From a delta proteobacterium ML8_F1 (GTDB lineage Bacteria > Bacillota > Clostridia > Peptostreptococcales > Acidaminobacteraceae), in NCBI GenBank assembly GCA_002029975.1, contig LQBE01000018.1:43768-95118 (forward strand): a stretch of 51,351 nt of DNA, written 5' to 3'. The notes beneath the pieces were generated by a model. It ran no database searches. It had not been told where the DNA came from and saw only the letters and a list, made by a program, of their open reading frames with translations. A program made the translations under genes and the position numbers. Every line of letters begins with the position of its first letter. Position 1 is the first letter of the stretch. This document shows, in pieces, positions 9,308 to 17,621 of this stretch.

Positions 9308-10266
9308 TTGAAACAATTTTGTACGACGGCTTGGCATTCGCCCTGCCCCTGCTGGTTATCGCCATTGGTGGCATCTTTTCCGAAAGAAGCGGCATCATCA
9401 ATCTGGCATTGGAAGGCCTGCTGGGGTTCGGCGCTTTCACCGGAGCCTTCATGGTGGTCATGGCTGGGAACCTGTTTCCGGCCAGTCAACCCGCTGGCAT
9501 CTATATCGGGATGTTTTTCGCCATGGTGGGAGGAGCACTCTTTGCGATGATCCACGGCCTGCTTTGTGTGCATTTTAAGGCCAACCAGGTGATTTCCGGG
9601 GTCGTTATCAATATACTGAGTGTCTCCCTGACTGCTTTTCTGACCCGCCAGCTCAACGCCCTCTTGTTCAATCAGGCCTCCAACAGGTTCCAGCTGGGTG
9701 TGGCCAATCGATTCACCCTTCCCCTGCTTTCTGACATACCGGTGCTGGGAGCGATTTTCACCAAAGTCTATCCCTTTCAGGTAGTCATTCTCCTTGTCGT
9801 GGGCCTTGCCTATCTTGTGTTTGAAAAAACTCCCTTCGGGATGCACCTCAAAGCCAGCGGGGACAATCCTCATGCGGTAGAGGCGGCGGGGGTCAATGTC
9901 AACAGAATCCGTTTCGCAGCGGTGGTGATTTCCGGAGCCTTGGCAGGTCTGGGTGGAATCAGTTTTGCCTACTCGATTTCAGCGAACTTCAATCCCATGA
10001 TTTATATGGGCTATGGTTATCTAGCCATTGCGGCTCTGATTTTTGGGAACTGGAAAATTTTGAATACTTTTTTTGCGGTACTCTTTTTCGGCTTTGCCCG
10101 TTCTGCGGGGTATGAACTGGCCAAGGCCCTTGAGATGAGTTCCACCTTCAATGACATTATCATGACCCTGCCCTATGTACTGACCCTGATCATTCTGGTT
10201 TTCTTCTCAAAACAAAACGCAGCGCCAAGAGCTCTCGGTGAAATCTATGACAAGGGAAAAAGATAA
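9304..10266 (+). CDS. Nucleoside-type ABC transporter permease 2 (YufQ/NupQ-like)
   Basis: 320 residues, hydrophobic throughout. The start LPLLVIAIGGIFSERSG followed by INLALEGLLGFGAF, and MHLKASGDNPHAVEAAGVNV, are typical of the second BMP-system permease. RFAAVVISGALAGLGG is the BPD_transp_2 cytoplasmic loop region. The ATG overlaps the stop of permease 1 by four bases. The next gene, the GntR regulator, begins 20 bases after its stop. Confidence 0.9.
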   Translation: MIETILYDGLAFALPLLVIAIGGIFSERSGIINLALEGLLGFGAFTGAFMVVMAGNLFPASQPAGIYIGMFFAMVGGALFAMIHGLLCVHFKANQVISGVVINILSVSLTAFLTRQLNALLFNQASNRFQLGVANRFTLPLLSDIPVLGAIFTKVYPFQVVILLVVGLAYLVFEKTPFGMHLKASGDNPHAVEAAGVNVNRIRFAAVVISGALAGLGGISFAYSISANFNPMIYMGYGYLAIAALIFGNWKILNTFFAVLFFGFARSAGYELAKALEMSSTFNDIIMTLPYVLTLIILVFFSKQNAAPRALGEIYDKGKR

Positions 10267-10286
10267 GTAAAAGGAAGGTGCTGAGT

Positions 10287-11021
10287 GTGAGAATCAAGGA
10301 AAAATCTGTGGCTCTGAGTATCCAGGCTAAAAAAAAGCTTCTGGAATTCATCAAGGAACACCACATGACCCAGCATCAGAAGCTGCCGTCGGAATCCCGG
10401 CTTGTTGAAATGCTGGGGGTGAGCCGGCACACGGTCAGAGAGGCTCTGGCCCTGCTGGAACAGGACCACCTTATCTACAAAGCCCAGGGCAGGGGGACCT
10501 TTATCCGCCGAAGCCCCGTGGAGGTTGAAGAAGGACTTGAAAATCTTTCAAGCATCACAAGCAATATTAAAAACAGTGGATACGAACCCGGTACCCTGCT
10601 TGTAACAATAAGGGAAGAAGTGCCCTCAAAGGAAATGGTGAAGGTGCTGGGCCTGAAGGAAAGGGACCGGGTGGTGACCTTTGTCCGATTGAGAACTGCG
10701 GATGGCATGCCTGCGGCCTATTGCGTCGATTCGGTTCCCAGACACTTATTTCCGGGTAAGGTGCCGCAAAAAATTGAGGGGGAATCCCTATTGGAGTTTT
10801 TAGAGAAAACCCTGCAGGTCAAGCCGGAGTATGCCGAGGCCTATATATCCCCCACCATTACCGAGGAGGAGATGGTTATTGCAGGAATGCCGAAAAATCA
10901 GATGCTGCTGCAGTTCCACCAGGTGCATTATGATTCTTCGGGAACCCCGTATATTTTTTCAAATGATTATCTGAACCCTGAAATCTTCAGGTTCAAGGTG
11001 AACCGGACCAGACAGGGATAA
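10287..11021 (+). CDS. GntR-family (HutC subfamily) transcriptional regulator
   Basis: About 244 residues. The N-terminal winged helix contains KLPSESRLVEMLGVSRHTVREAL, ALLEQDHLIYKAQGRGTF, the classic GntR DNA-binding pattern. The C-terminal domain (VVTFVRLRTADGMPAAYCVDSVP to QVHYDSSGTPYIFSNDYLNPEIF) is a UTRA ligand-binding fold as in HutC/NagR. I prefer the GTG at 10287, eight bases after AAGGAAGG; a GTG at 10278 overlaps the ribosome site. It lies between transporter and salvage enzyme genes in the same direction. It is therefore likely the local repressor, sensing the nucleoside or a sugar phosphate made from it, and the palindrome at 5296-5321 is the candidate site. Confidence 0.88.
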   Translation: MRIKEKSVALSIQAKKKLLEFIKEHHMTQHQKLPSESRLVEMLGVSRHTVREALALLEQDHLIYKAQGRGTFIRRSPVEVEEGLENLSSITSNIKNSGYEPGTLLVTIREEVPSKEMVKVLGLKERDRVVTFVRLRTADGMPAAYCVDSVPRHLFPGKVPQKIEGESLLEFLEKTLQVKPEYAEAYISPTITEEEMVIAGMPKNQMLLQFHQVHYDSSGTPYIFSNDYLNPEIFRFKVNRTRQG

Positions 11022-11044
11022 ATTCCAACACAAAGGAGAAGCTT

Positions 11045-12091
11045 ATGGAAAAGATACTTTCGCTCAGGTATGAAGACGGTTCGCTGGTCATGATTGACCA
11101 GAGAAAACTGCCTCTGGAGGAGGTCGATTTTGTTGCAAGGACCTATCGGGAGGTTGATTTTGCCATTAAAGACATGGTTATTCGGGGCGCTCCGGCCATC
11201 GGCGCCGCGGCGGCCTATGGGGTCGCCCTGGCGGCCAAGGAATTTGAAGCCCTGGAAAAGGAGGACTTTTTAGAGAAACTCGAGGAGAGTCTCGGGGTCC
11301 TCAATCGTTCAAGACCCACAGCGGTGAATCTGATGTGGGCCGTCAAACGCATGAGGCGTCTCATCGAGTCCAACCGGCATCTCGCGGTCAGGGAACTCAG
11401 CGAACTGATTCTAGCCGAGGCGCATGCCATCACCGCCGAGGACCGGGAAATCAATCTCGCCATGGGAAACCACGGCAATTCACTCATCGGGGAAAAGGCC
11501 ACTATTTTGACCCACTGCAACACCGGGGCCCTGGCCACAGTGGGCATCGGTACGGCACTGGGGGTCATCCGGCAGGCCCATTACAGCGGCAAGGATATTC
11601 TGGTTTATGCGGATGAGACCCGTCCCCGTCTCCAGGGGGCGAGACTGACGGCCTGGGAGCTGCTCAAGGAGGGCATCAAGGCAAAACTCATTGCCGATTC
11701 TGTTGCCGCCACCTTGATTCGGGACGGCAAGATCGATGTGATTCTCGTGGGTGCCGACCGTGTGGCCGGCAATGGGGATGCAGCCAATAAAATCGGCACC
11801 TTTATGCTTTCTGTCCTTGCAAAAACCTACGGGGTTCCCTTTTATGTCGTGGCGCCCACCACCACCCTTGATTTTGATAGTGCCAGCGGAAGGGATATTG
11901 TCATTGAAGAAAGAGACCCTCAGGAGGTTACCCATATTGAGGGGGTCAGATTCGCCCCAGAGGGGATTGAGGTCTACAATCCTGCCTTCGATGTGACGCC
12001 GGCGGAGAATATTACCGGGATTGTCACTGAAAAGGGGATTCTCAGCCCGCCCTACCGGGAGTCGATGGAAGCACTGAGGCGGTCTTTATGA
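11045..12091 (+). CDS. mtnA: S-methyl-5-thioribose-1-phosphate isomerase (MtnA / aIF2B-like family)
   Basis: 348 residues, full length for MtnA. The family hallmarks are RGAPAIGAAAAYGVALA, THCNTGALATVGIGTALG with the catalytic-type Cys at residue 158, YADETRPRLQGARLT, and VGADRVAGNGDAANKIGT with the catalytic-type Asp at 238. The enzyme isomerises methylthioribose-1-phosphate to the ribulose-1-phosphate; relatives also accept 5-deoxyribose-1-phosphate, and ribose-1,5-bisphosphate isomerases are paralogues. A ribosome site AAAGGAG precedes the ATG. Its stop overlaps the phosphorylase start (ATGA), so the two enzymes catalysing consecutive steps are co-translated. Confidence 0.9.
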   Translation: MEKILSLRYEDGSLVMIDQRKLPLEEVDFVARTYREVDFAIKDMVIRGAPAIGAAAAYGVALAAKEFEALEKEDFLEKLEESLGVLNRSRPTAVNLMWAVKRMRRLIESNRHLAVRELSELILAEAHAITAEDREINLAMGNHGNSLIGEKATILTHCNTGALATVGIGTALGVIRQAHYSGKDILVYADETRPRLQGARLTAWELLKEGIKAKLIADSVAATLIRDGKIDVILVGADRVAGNGDAANKIGTFMLSVLAKTYGVPFYVVAPTTTLDFDSASGRDIVIEERDPQEVTHIEGVRFAPEGIEVYNPAFDVTPAENITGIVTEKGILSPPYRESMEALRRSL

Positions 12092-12858
12092 AAAAGGCCA
12101 TCATTGGAGGCACCGGTGTCTATTCACTGAAGGAGGAACTTCGCACTCAGTGTGTCACGACCCCCTTTGGTGAGGTGACGGTCTTTGTCGCAAGCATCGG
12201 GGATGAGGAGATTGTTTTTTTACCCCGGCACGGCAAGACTCACAGTGTGCCGCCCCACCTGGTCAATTACAGGGCCAATATCAAGGCTCTGGAGATGCTT
12301 GGGGTCAAGTATGTTTATGCCACCGGGGCGGTGGGTTCCATGAACCAGGATTACGCCCCAGGAGATATTGTGATGATCAATGATTTTCTGGATTTCACCA
12401 AGAACCGGCCCCTGACTTTTTTTGATGGGGAAACCCACCGGGTGGGACATGTGGACATGACCGAGCCCTATTGTCCGAATCTCAGGGAAAAGTTTTATGA
12501 AGCGGCCAGGGAGGAGGGCCTTCGGATCAAAGGCGAGGGTGTCTATGTCTGCACAGAGGGGCCAAGATTTGAAACCGCCCGGGAAATCAGCATGTACCAG
12601 AGCCTCGGGGGGGATGTTGTGGGCATGACCAATATTCCAGAGGCCGTTCTGGCAAAGGAGTTCGGCATGTGTTACCAGGTCATTGCCATGGTGACCAACT
12701 GGTGCACCGGGGTCAAGGAATCTCCCATTGCCATGCACGATATTGAGACCGCACTCGGGGACAATAAAGAAAAAATATCCAGGGTCTTTCTGAAGGTTTT
12801 TCAGAAGACCCTGGACCAGGACCACTGTCACTGCAGTGATTCAGTGGTGTTTCTATAG
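12088..12858 (+). CDS. MTAP/PNP-family nucleoside phosphorylase (methylthioadenosine or methylthioinosine type)
   Basis: 256 residues. KKAIIGGTGVYS, FLPRHGKTHSVPPHLVNYRANI, CTEGPRFETAREI and VVGMTNIPEAVLAKE mark a trimeric MTAP/PNP-family enzyme cleaving a nucleoside with phosphate to a base and a sugar-1-phosphate. At the base-recognition site it reads MVTNWCTG: Asn204 and Cys206 replace the two Asp residues (TDYD) that bind the 6-amino group in human MTAP. An Asn here resembles 6-oxopurine-specific PNPs and Pseudomonas methylthioinosine phosphorylase, so MTI, inosine-type or deoxyinosine substrates are possible. It overlaps mtnA and is the last gene of the operon; no clear terminator follows. 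Confidence 0.85.
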   Translation: MKKAIIGGTGVYSLKEELRTQCVTTPFGEVTVFVASIGDEEIVFLPRHGKTHSVPPHLVNYRANIKALEMLGVKYVYATGAVGSMNQDYAPGDIVMINDFLDFTKNRPLTFFDGETHRVGHVDMTEPYCPNLREKFYEAAREEGLRIKGEGVYVCTEGPRFETAREISMYQSLGGDVVGMTNIPEAVLAKEFGMCYQVIAMVTNWCTGVKESPIAMHDIETALGDNKEKISRVFLKVFQKTLDQDHCHCSDSVVFL

Positions 12859-12932
12859 ATTTTTAAAAGCTGAAGGGGCAAAAGGCTTCCCCGGTGGGTT
12901 CACAGCAGGAGGTTTTTTCGGCGGGCCTTAAG

Positions 12933-13916
12933 TCATAATCCCAATTGATCATAAACCCCGCGGATTCTCAGGGCCAGCTGGGTCATGTGCTCATGGTCCG
13001 TTCCGCAGCAACCGCCGAGAACCTTGAGGCCGTAGTCCGTGTATAACCGCAGCAGGTCATCGGCCCACTCACCAGGAAGCGAGGTGTGGAGGGTCCCGGC
13101 ATTGTCCAGTTCCTCGGGACTGAGTTCAGACCCGTTGGCTTCGAGCCCCCGGAAGCGGGAGCGTACCAGTTCAGTCCGATTCGGTTTCTGGTCGAGACAT
13201 TTCATCATGTTCCGTGGATGGACACAATTGACCTGGTAGAAGAGGGGCGGCCGTTTTTCAGTGGCACTGTCAATGTAGGCGATGGCATCATGGAGCCAGG
13301 TACCGTCCAGGAGCTTGCCGTCCCTGCGTACCAGAAAGCTTACGAAATAGGGCAGGGTGGTCTCGCTCAGGGCCCGGGCGGCTCCCGCCGCCTCGGGGAG
13401 GGCCGGGGAAAGTCCCGTGCGGGCGTGGTCATGGTCCATAGTTTCCAGCACCCTGGTGGTCTTTGAGTGGAGGGCATAGGCCTCCTCTTCTGAGAGTCCG
13501 GTGGACGGACGGTAGGAATCACCCGAAAAACCCAGAATCGTTCCGATGAAGACCTTTTCCCGTATGAGAGGATAACCGTCCACGATGGACTGGCAGTGGT
13601 GGTAGTTGTCTGCCGTGATGTTGCGGTCTTCATAGTAGGTTCCACTGATCAATTCCCGGTCTATGACCTTGCTGTAGGGATGAAGTAAAAGCGGCAAATC
13701 GAACTTCTGGGCGATGGACACATAGTCATGGAAGACTCTGTCCAGCCCGCGGTGTCCGTTTTCACTGTAATAAAGGCCGGCGAGACCAAGGGGTTTCTCG
13801 GGCTTTTGACGGGTGAAATTGCGGTAGATGCGTTCACCCACTGAGCCCTGCAACATGAGTACAGGCATTTGTTCATAGGTCTGAGAAAAATTGGCGCGTC
13901 TTTGCAGGGTGTTCAT
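12933..13916 (-). CDS. Homocysteine S-methyltransferase family protein
   Basis: About 327 residues. The zinc-type ligands of the Hcy-binding TIM barrel are present: Cys in FYQVNCVHP and the Cys pair in LKVLGGCCGTD near the C-terminus. The N-terminal PVLMLQGSVGERI corresponds to the usual DGGMGT-type start but lacks its Asp. The methyl donor is not evident: there is no cobalamin or folate domain in this protein. The ATG at 13916-13914 is preceded by AAAGGAGG. It converges on the salvage operon, and a role in methionine recycling is plausible but inferred. The MFS gene upstream on the same strand is 267 bases away. Confidence 0.8.
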   Translation of the reverse strand: MNTLQRRANFSQTYEQMPVLMLQGSVGERIYRNFTRQKPEKPLGLAGLYYSENGHRGLDRVFHDYVSIAQKFDLPLLLHPYSKVIDRELISGTYYEDRNITADNYHHCQSIVDGYPLIREKVFIGTILGFSGDSYRPSTGLSEEEAYALHSKTTRVLETMDHDHARTGLSPALPEAAGAARALSETTLPYFVSFLVRRDGKLLDGTWLHDAIAYIDSATEKRPPLFYQVNCVHPRNMMKCLDQKPNRTELVRSRFRGLEANGSELSPEELDNAGTLHTSLPGEWADDLLRLYTDYGLKVLGGCCGTDHEHMTQLALRIRGVYDQLGL

Positions 13917-14183
13917 GGAAGGCGGCCTCCTTTTGTTTTTGTGGGCCCGAAAAGATTCGAGACTCCTGAAATCAGGTTGGAAATGAATGTCTCGGTGGTG
14001 CAACCAGGGCGGCTCAAAAAAGTATTCTCATCCTCGAGGACATCACCTTCCGGGTGATGTTTTTGTTTGGCTGCAGAGAACTCCTTAAATGGAGCCAGTC
14101 TCCCCCGAACCGAGCTTTGATACCGACTGAAATGCCGACCGAGGTTGGATGCGGTTTTGATGGAGATTCCACCTGCAGCGAAA
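13917..14183 (-). other. Structured intergenic region with a hairpin at 14040-14060, function unknown
   Basis: A 267-base gap between the MFS gene and the homocysteine methyltransferase gene, both on minus. It holds an 8-bp stem ACATCACC / GGTGATGT (14040-14047 and 14053-14060). On minus it also holds a nested hairpin with arms CTCC/GGAG and GGAGA/TCTCT around 14080-14105, followed downstream by a T run (complement of 14016-14021). The arrangement resembles a leader RNA with a termination decision, but it matches no riboswitch consensus I can recall. Confidence 0.3.
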
Positions 14184-15446
14184 TCAGATTTTCCTGTGGG
14201 GGTCCTTGAGACTCAGTGCCATCCCCATGCCGACAATCATGACTACGACGGAAACCCAAAGAGCCGTGGTGTAACTGCCGGTCATATCATAACTGAGTCC
14301 CAGGGGGACCGGTCCGAAGGAGGAGCCCATGACAATGAACACCGTGGCCGCCCCCAGGATGCTTCCAAGATAAAACCTTCCAAAATACTTCGCCCAGAGA
14401 AGTCCGATGGCTGTATTTTGAAGGGATAAAAAGAACCCGTATATCAGGACAAAAAGGGTGGCGCCGGGGGTGGAATCCAGCAGAATGAGATACATCAGGT
14501 CGGCGGCCATGAAAAATAAAATGAAAAACAAAATGTGTTTAGGCAGGAATCTCCGCGTAATGGTGTTGGCGACCAAGGGGATGGTGAAGCCCGGCAGAGC
14601 TATGAGGCCGAAAATCATGGAAGAGGTGGTGGGGGCGATTCCCTTGGTTCCCATGAGGGAATAAAAATGAAACATGATTCCTGTGGTCACCAGGGAGATG
14701 ATGGCTGAAATGGTGCCGATGAACCAGAATTCCTTGATGCGCACAGCCTGGGACAAGGTGAAGGAGGCCCGTTTCATCTTCTCGAACTCAGAAGCCACCT
14801 CATGGGCCTCGAGAGCTTTGGCGTTGTCCGGCAGGAGTCCGATAGCCTCAGGCTTGTCGATGACGAAAAAAGCGGCCAGGGGGACAAAAATCAAAAGGAT
14901 GGCCAGGGACCAGACTCTCCAGGCCGCTGACCAGCCAAGGGATTCAATGAGGAAGGTGTTGAGGATTGGAACACTCAGATTGCCCAGGATGATGCCAAAG
15001 GACATCAGACTGAAGGCCAGCGCCCGTTTCTCTTCAAACCACTGGGGCACCAATGAGTTGGGAATAAGGGTCAGGGCACCCTGGCCCAGAAATCTGAGGA
15101 GAAAAAAACTGATGAAAATCATAGTGATGCCGGCGGTGTAGCTGCTGAAAAGGGTGGCCAGAAAAAGAAGCAATCCTGCGGTGACCATGGCCTTTCTTTG
15201 ACCGAAGCGGTCCACGGATTTACCGACGAGGATCATCAAAAATCCGGAAAGCATGGTGGCGCCGGAAAAGAGTCCGGAAATCACAGTTCGCGAGTAGTTG
15301 AACTCCAGAATATAGGAGTCAATAAAGGCTGAGATGGCATAGGTCTGTCCCGGAGACGCGAAATAGGCGCTGAGGGCGCTGACGAGGAGAATAATCCATC
15401 CATAGTAGAAGTGTTGGTTGATTTTAAGGGCGAATCTTCTGGTCAA
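14184..15446 (-). CDS. Major facilitator superfamily transporter (OFA/MCT-like)
   Basis: About 420 residues with around twelve hydrophobic segments. MILVGKSVDRFGQRKAM between helices 2 and 3 is the MFS motif A loop. YYGWIILLVSALSAYFASPGQTYAISAF at the N-terminus is typical of oxalate/formate- or monocarboxylate-type members. Substrate unknown. I prefer the TTG at 15446-15444, eight bases after AAAGGAG; the in-frame ATG at 15494 has no ribosome site and would add a polar 16-residue leader. It is followed on the same strand by the homocysteine S-methyltransferase gene and preceded by the sigma-54 activator, which has its own terminator. Confidence 0.82.
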   Translation of the reverse strand: MTRRFALKINQHFYYGWIILLVSALSAYFASPGQTYAISAFIDSYILEFNYSRTVISGLFSGATMLSGFLMILVGKSVDRFGQRKAMVTAGLLLFLATLFSSYTAGITMIFISFFLLRFLGQGALTLIPNSLVPQWFEEKRALAFSLMSFGIILGNLSVPILNTFLIESLGWSAAWRVWSLAILLIFVPLAAFFVIDKPEAIGLLPDNAKALEAHEVASEFEKMKRASFTLSQAVRIKEFWFIGTISAIISLVTTGIMFHFYSLMGTKGIAPTTSSMIFGLIALPGFTIPLVANTITRRFLPKHILFFILFFMAADLMYLILLDSTPGATLFVLIYGFFLSLQNTAIGLLWAKYFGRFYLGSILGAATVFIVMGSSFGPVPLGLSYDMTGSYTTALWVSVVVMIVGMGMALSLKDPHRKI

Positions 15447-15539
15447 GGGACCATCTCCTTTAATTGGAATGATTACTGATTGGGCCGGTTGCATTCAGAA
15501 TCCGGCTGGAGTGGTTGTTGAATAAAGGGGATATCTTTC

Positions 15540-15573
15540 AAAAGGACGTTCAACCGGGTTGAAACGTCCTTTT
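15540..15573 (-). terminator. Intrinsic terminator after the sigma-54 activator gene
   Basis: A 16/17-bp stem AAAAGGACGTTCAACC with its complement (15557-15573), one bulged base, and T runs on both ends. On minus it closes the activator gene that stops at 15600 and separates it from the MFS gene. Confidence 0.75.
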
Positions 15574-15599
15574 TGCATGGAAGCATTGAATTTGAAAAA

Positions 15600-17282
15600 C
15601 TATTTCCACTCGTGGGTCTCCCTGGTAATGGACAGTTTGTTCATGCGGTAGAGCAGACTCTGCCGGATAATGCCGAGATGCCTGGCGGTTTTTGAAATGT
15701 TCCATCCGTGCCGGTTGAGGCCATTGACAATGAGTTCGGTTTCAAGGGTTCTCAACTGGTCTGGAAGATATTCGGCGGGCCTTGACGGCCTCTGGGGATT
15801 TCGAAGGAGTCTTTCCTTGAGATAATGGGGCATGTGGCCCATATTCAGGACCTTTTCCTCCGGTTCCGCCTGCAGCACCATGTTTTCTATGACATTGTCC
15901 AGTTCCCGGACATTGCCCGGCCAGTAATAGTCTAAAAGCAGCAGCCGCAGTTCACCGGAGAGTTCAGTGATATGCTTTTCAAAGTCTCGGTTGTACCCTT
16001 CAATGAAATAGTTGGCCAGGTGGATAATGTCTTCATGCCTTTCTCTGAGGGTTGGGAGAAAAAGACAATGTCTGGAAATCCTGTAGTAAAGATCCTCCCG
16101 GAGTTTTTTCTGTTTGATGAGTTTCTCGGGATTTTCATTGACCGCACAGATGATCCGGCAGTGGACGGTTTTGCTTTCCAGGCTGCCCACCCTTTGGAAT
16201 TTTTTTTCCTGCAGCATCCGAAGCAGCTTGGTCTGCATGGCGGCGGGCATGGAATTGAGTTCATCCAGAAAGAGGGTGCCACCGGCAACCTCTTCAAGGA
16301 CCCCCCGTTGATCGATACTTCCGGTAAAAGAGCCCTTGGCGGTGCCGAACAGGGTGCTCTCCAGCAGATTCTCCGGTACGGCGGCGCAATTGATGGCGTA
16401 GAATTTTTCCTGGTTGTTTTGGGAAATATTATGGACAGCCTGGGCGAACATCTCTTTTCCCACGCCGGTCTCTCCCACGATGAGCAAGGTGCCGTCTATC
16501 ATCGCATGTTTCTGGGCATCCTTGATCACGGCTTTGAGTTTTTCGCTGGTGCCCTTGATGTCCTTGAATTCATACTGGGTGCCGTTGGTTTTTTTGGATA
16601 TCTGGGGCAGGTCCTTCAACCGGCGCTTCAGTTCTATGGTTTCCGAGAGCATCTCCAGCAGATTGGATTCGTTTTTACTGACTGAGAAGACGGAGAGGGT
16701 TTTTCCGTCCCGGATAATGGGATAGGTGGAGTAGGAAAGATATTTCTGACTCCTGCCCCCCTGTATGTGGGAACGGTAATGATTGAGGATGGGTTTTTGA
16801 GAGCGGAATACCTCCCGGTGTTCTGAGAGCTCTTCCGAATAGTAGTTGTAGACCTCCCAGAGATAGCGGCCGATGACATTTTCCGATTTGAGGCCTTCCA
16901 GGTGTTCCTGGGCGGGATTGTAGAGCACCACCCGGCCGATGCTGTCGCTCATGATGATGCCACTTTCAACCTTTGACAGGACTTCAGAAAGGCAGAAAAC
17001 CTTGTCCCGGAGCTTTTCAAGTTCGGTGAAGTCCACGAGGAGTACAAGATGTTCATTTCCAGAGGAGGGAACCGTCACAAGAGAAAATATCCGGTTGCCG
17101 ATGGTCTTTAAATAGGGCTCCCGGCCCAGATCACCGAGGGTCACTTCGCAGACAGTTTCAAAACCCCGGCCCAGGAGATCCCGGCCCAGAAATTTTTCAG
17201 CTTCCAGGTTGAGTGCTTTGATTCTGCCGGCAACAACCCAGAGGGCTGGAAGGGGAATCTTTTCGACTGTGAAGGTCATCAT
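15600..17282 (-). CDS. Sigma-54-dependent transcriptional activator (PAS + AAA+ + Fis-type HTH, RocR-like)
   Basis: About 560 residues. An N-terminal sensory half carries a PAS-like domain (VESGIIMSDSIGRVVLYNPA). The AAA+ module has Walker A GETGVGKE (about 270-277), the sigma-54 contact loop GSFTGS (about 317-322, where GAFTGA is usual) and Walker B TLFLDEL. A Fis-type helix-turn-helix closes the protein (GLNRHGWNISKTARHLGI). Activators of this layout (RocR, for example) switch on amino-acid catabolism in Bacillota by binding upstream sites and opening sigma-54 promoters. ATG at 17282, five bases after AAAGGAG. It is divergent from the permease gene; sigma-54 promoters at 17606 and 20797 with matching upstream sites make it the likely activator of the hut region. 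Confidence 0.9.
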   Translation of the reverse strand: MMTFTVEKIPLPALWVVAGRIKALNLEAEKFLGRDLLGRGFETVCEVTLGDLGREPYLKTIGNRIFSLVTVPSSGNEHLVLLVDFTELEKLRDKVFCLSEVLSKVESGIIMSDSIGRVVLYNPAQEHLEGLKSENVIGRYLWEVYNYYSEELSEHREVFRSQKPILNHYRSHIQGGRSQKYLSYSTYPIIRDGKTLSVFSVSKNESNLLEMLSETIELKRRLKDLPQISKKTNGTQYEFKDIKGTSEKLKAVIKDAQKHAMIDGTLLIVGETGVGKEMFAQAVHNISQNNQEKFYAINCAAVPENLLESTLFGTAKGSFTGSIDQRGVLEEVAGGTLFLDELNSMPAAMQTKLLRMLQEKKFQRVGSLESKTVHCRIICAVNENPEKLIKQKKLREDLYYRISRHCLFLPTLRERHEDIIHLANYFIEGYNRDFEKHITELSGELRLLLLDYYWPGNVRELDNVIENMVLQAEPEEKVLNMGHMPHYLKERLLRNPQRPSRPAEYLPDQLRTLETELIVNGLNRHGWNISKTARHLGIIRQSLLYRMNKLSITRETHEWK

Positions 17283-17412
17283 GAATTCTCCTTTCGTGAA
17301 CATAATTCATTATAGCATCACCGGAGGTTCTAATCAAAGCATTGGTTCAGTTGCGATCTGCCGGCATTTTTTCAGTGGCCAGGCCCCATAGAAAATCCAC
17401 TGCAGAAAAAAA

Positions 17413-17427
17413 TTGTAACATTTACAA
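17413..17427. promoter_or_regulatory. Palindrome TTGTAA-CAT-TTACAA in the divergent control region
   Basis: A perfect 6-bp inverted repeat with a 3-base spacer, 131 bases upstream of the activator start and 179 bases before the sigma-54 promoter. It resembles the TGTA...TACA upstream sites and may be a second activator site or an autoregulatory site. Inference only. Confidence 0.4.
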
Positions 17428-17516
17428 AAAATCGACCTGAATGTAGACATTGTCAATCCCTGAAGGGAAGATTTTTCATTAAAATTGTACGTTTTGGCAT
17501 TAGATTGACCCTTTGC

Positions 17517-17535
17517 ATGACTAGATTTTATACAG
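17517..17535 (+). promoter_or_regulatory. Candidate upstream activator site for the permease promoter
   Basis: ATGACTAGATTTTATACAG agrees with the site CTGTATAAAATTTGTACAG at 20708-20726 in 12 of 19 positions, including an identical TACAG end. Its end lies 71 bases before the sigma-54 promoter (17606), the same distance as between 20726 and 20797. This matching phase is the main reason to call it. Confidence 0.55.
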
Positions 17536-17605
17536 ATTGCTCCCTGCCAGGGGAGAAAAACCAAAAAAGATTGCCTGAATTTCAATAAGACGGGCTCTCA
17601 TTCCA

Positions 17606-17621
17606 TGGCATGGACTTTGCA
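17606..17621 (+). promoter_or_regulatory. Sigma-54 (-24/-12) promoter upstream of the permease gene
   Basis: TGGCATGGACTTTGCA matches the TGGCAC-N5-TTGCA consensus with the required GG-N10-GC spacing. It would give a leader of about 190 bases before the ATG at 17827. That leader contains a small hairpin (CGGAT-TTTC-ATCCG, 17756-17769) and no convincing gene. Confidence 0.85.

Noticed and set aside
13990-14010. T-box-like GGTGG...ACC sequence
   Set aside because: It is on plus, where no gene follows for thousands of bases, and lacks the AGGGTGGNACCGCG core.
14030-14130. SAM-I (S-box) riboswitch on minus upstream of the homocysteine methyltransferase gene
   Set aside because: TATCAAAG, GACTGG and GCAGCC recall the S-box, but the GCAACC core, the P3/P4 motifs and a good P1 are missing, so I list only an unassigned structured region.
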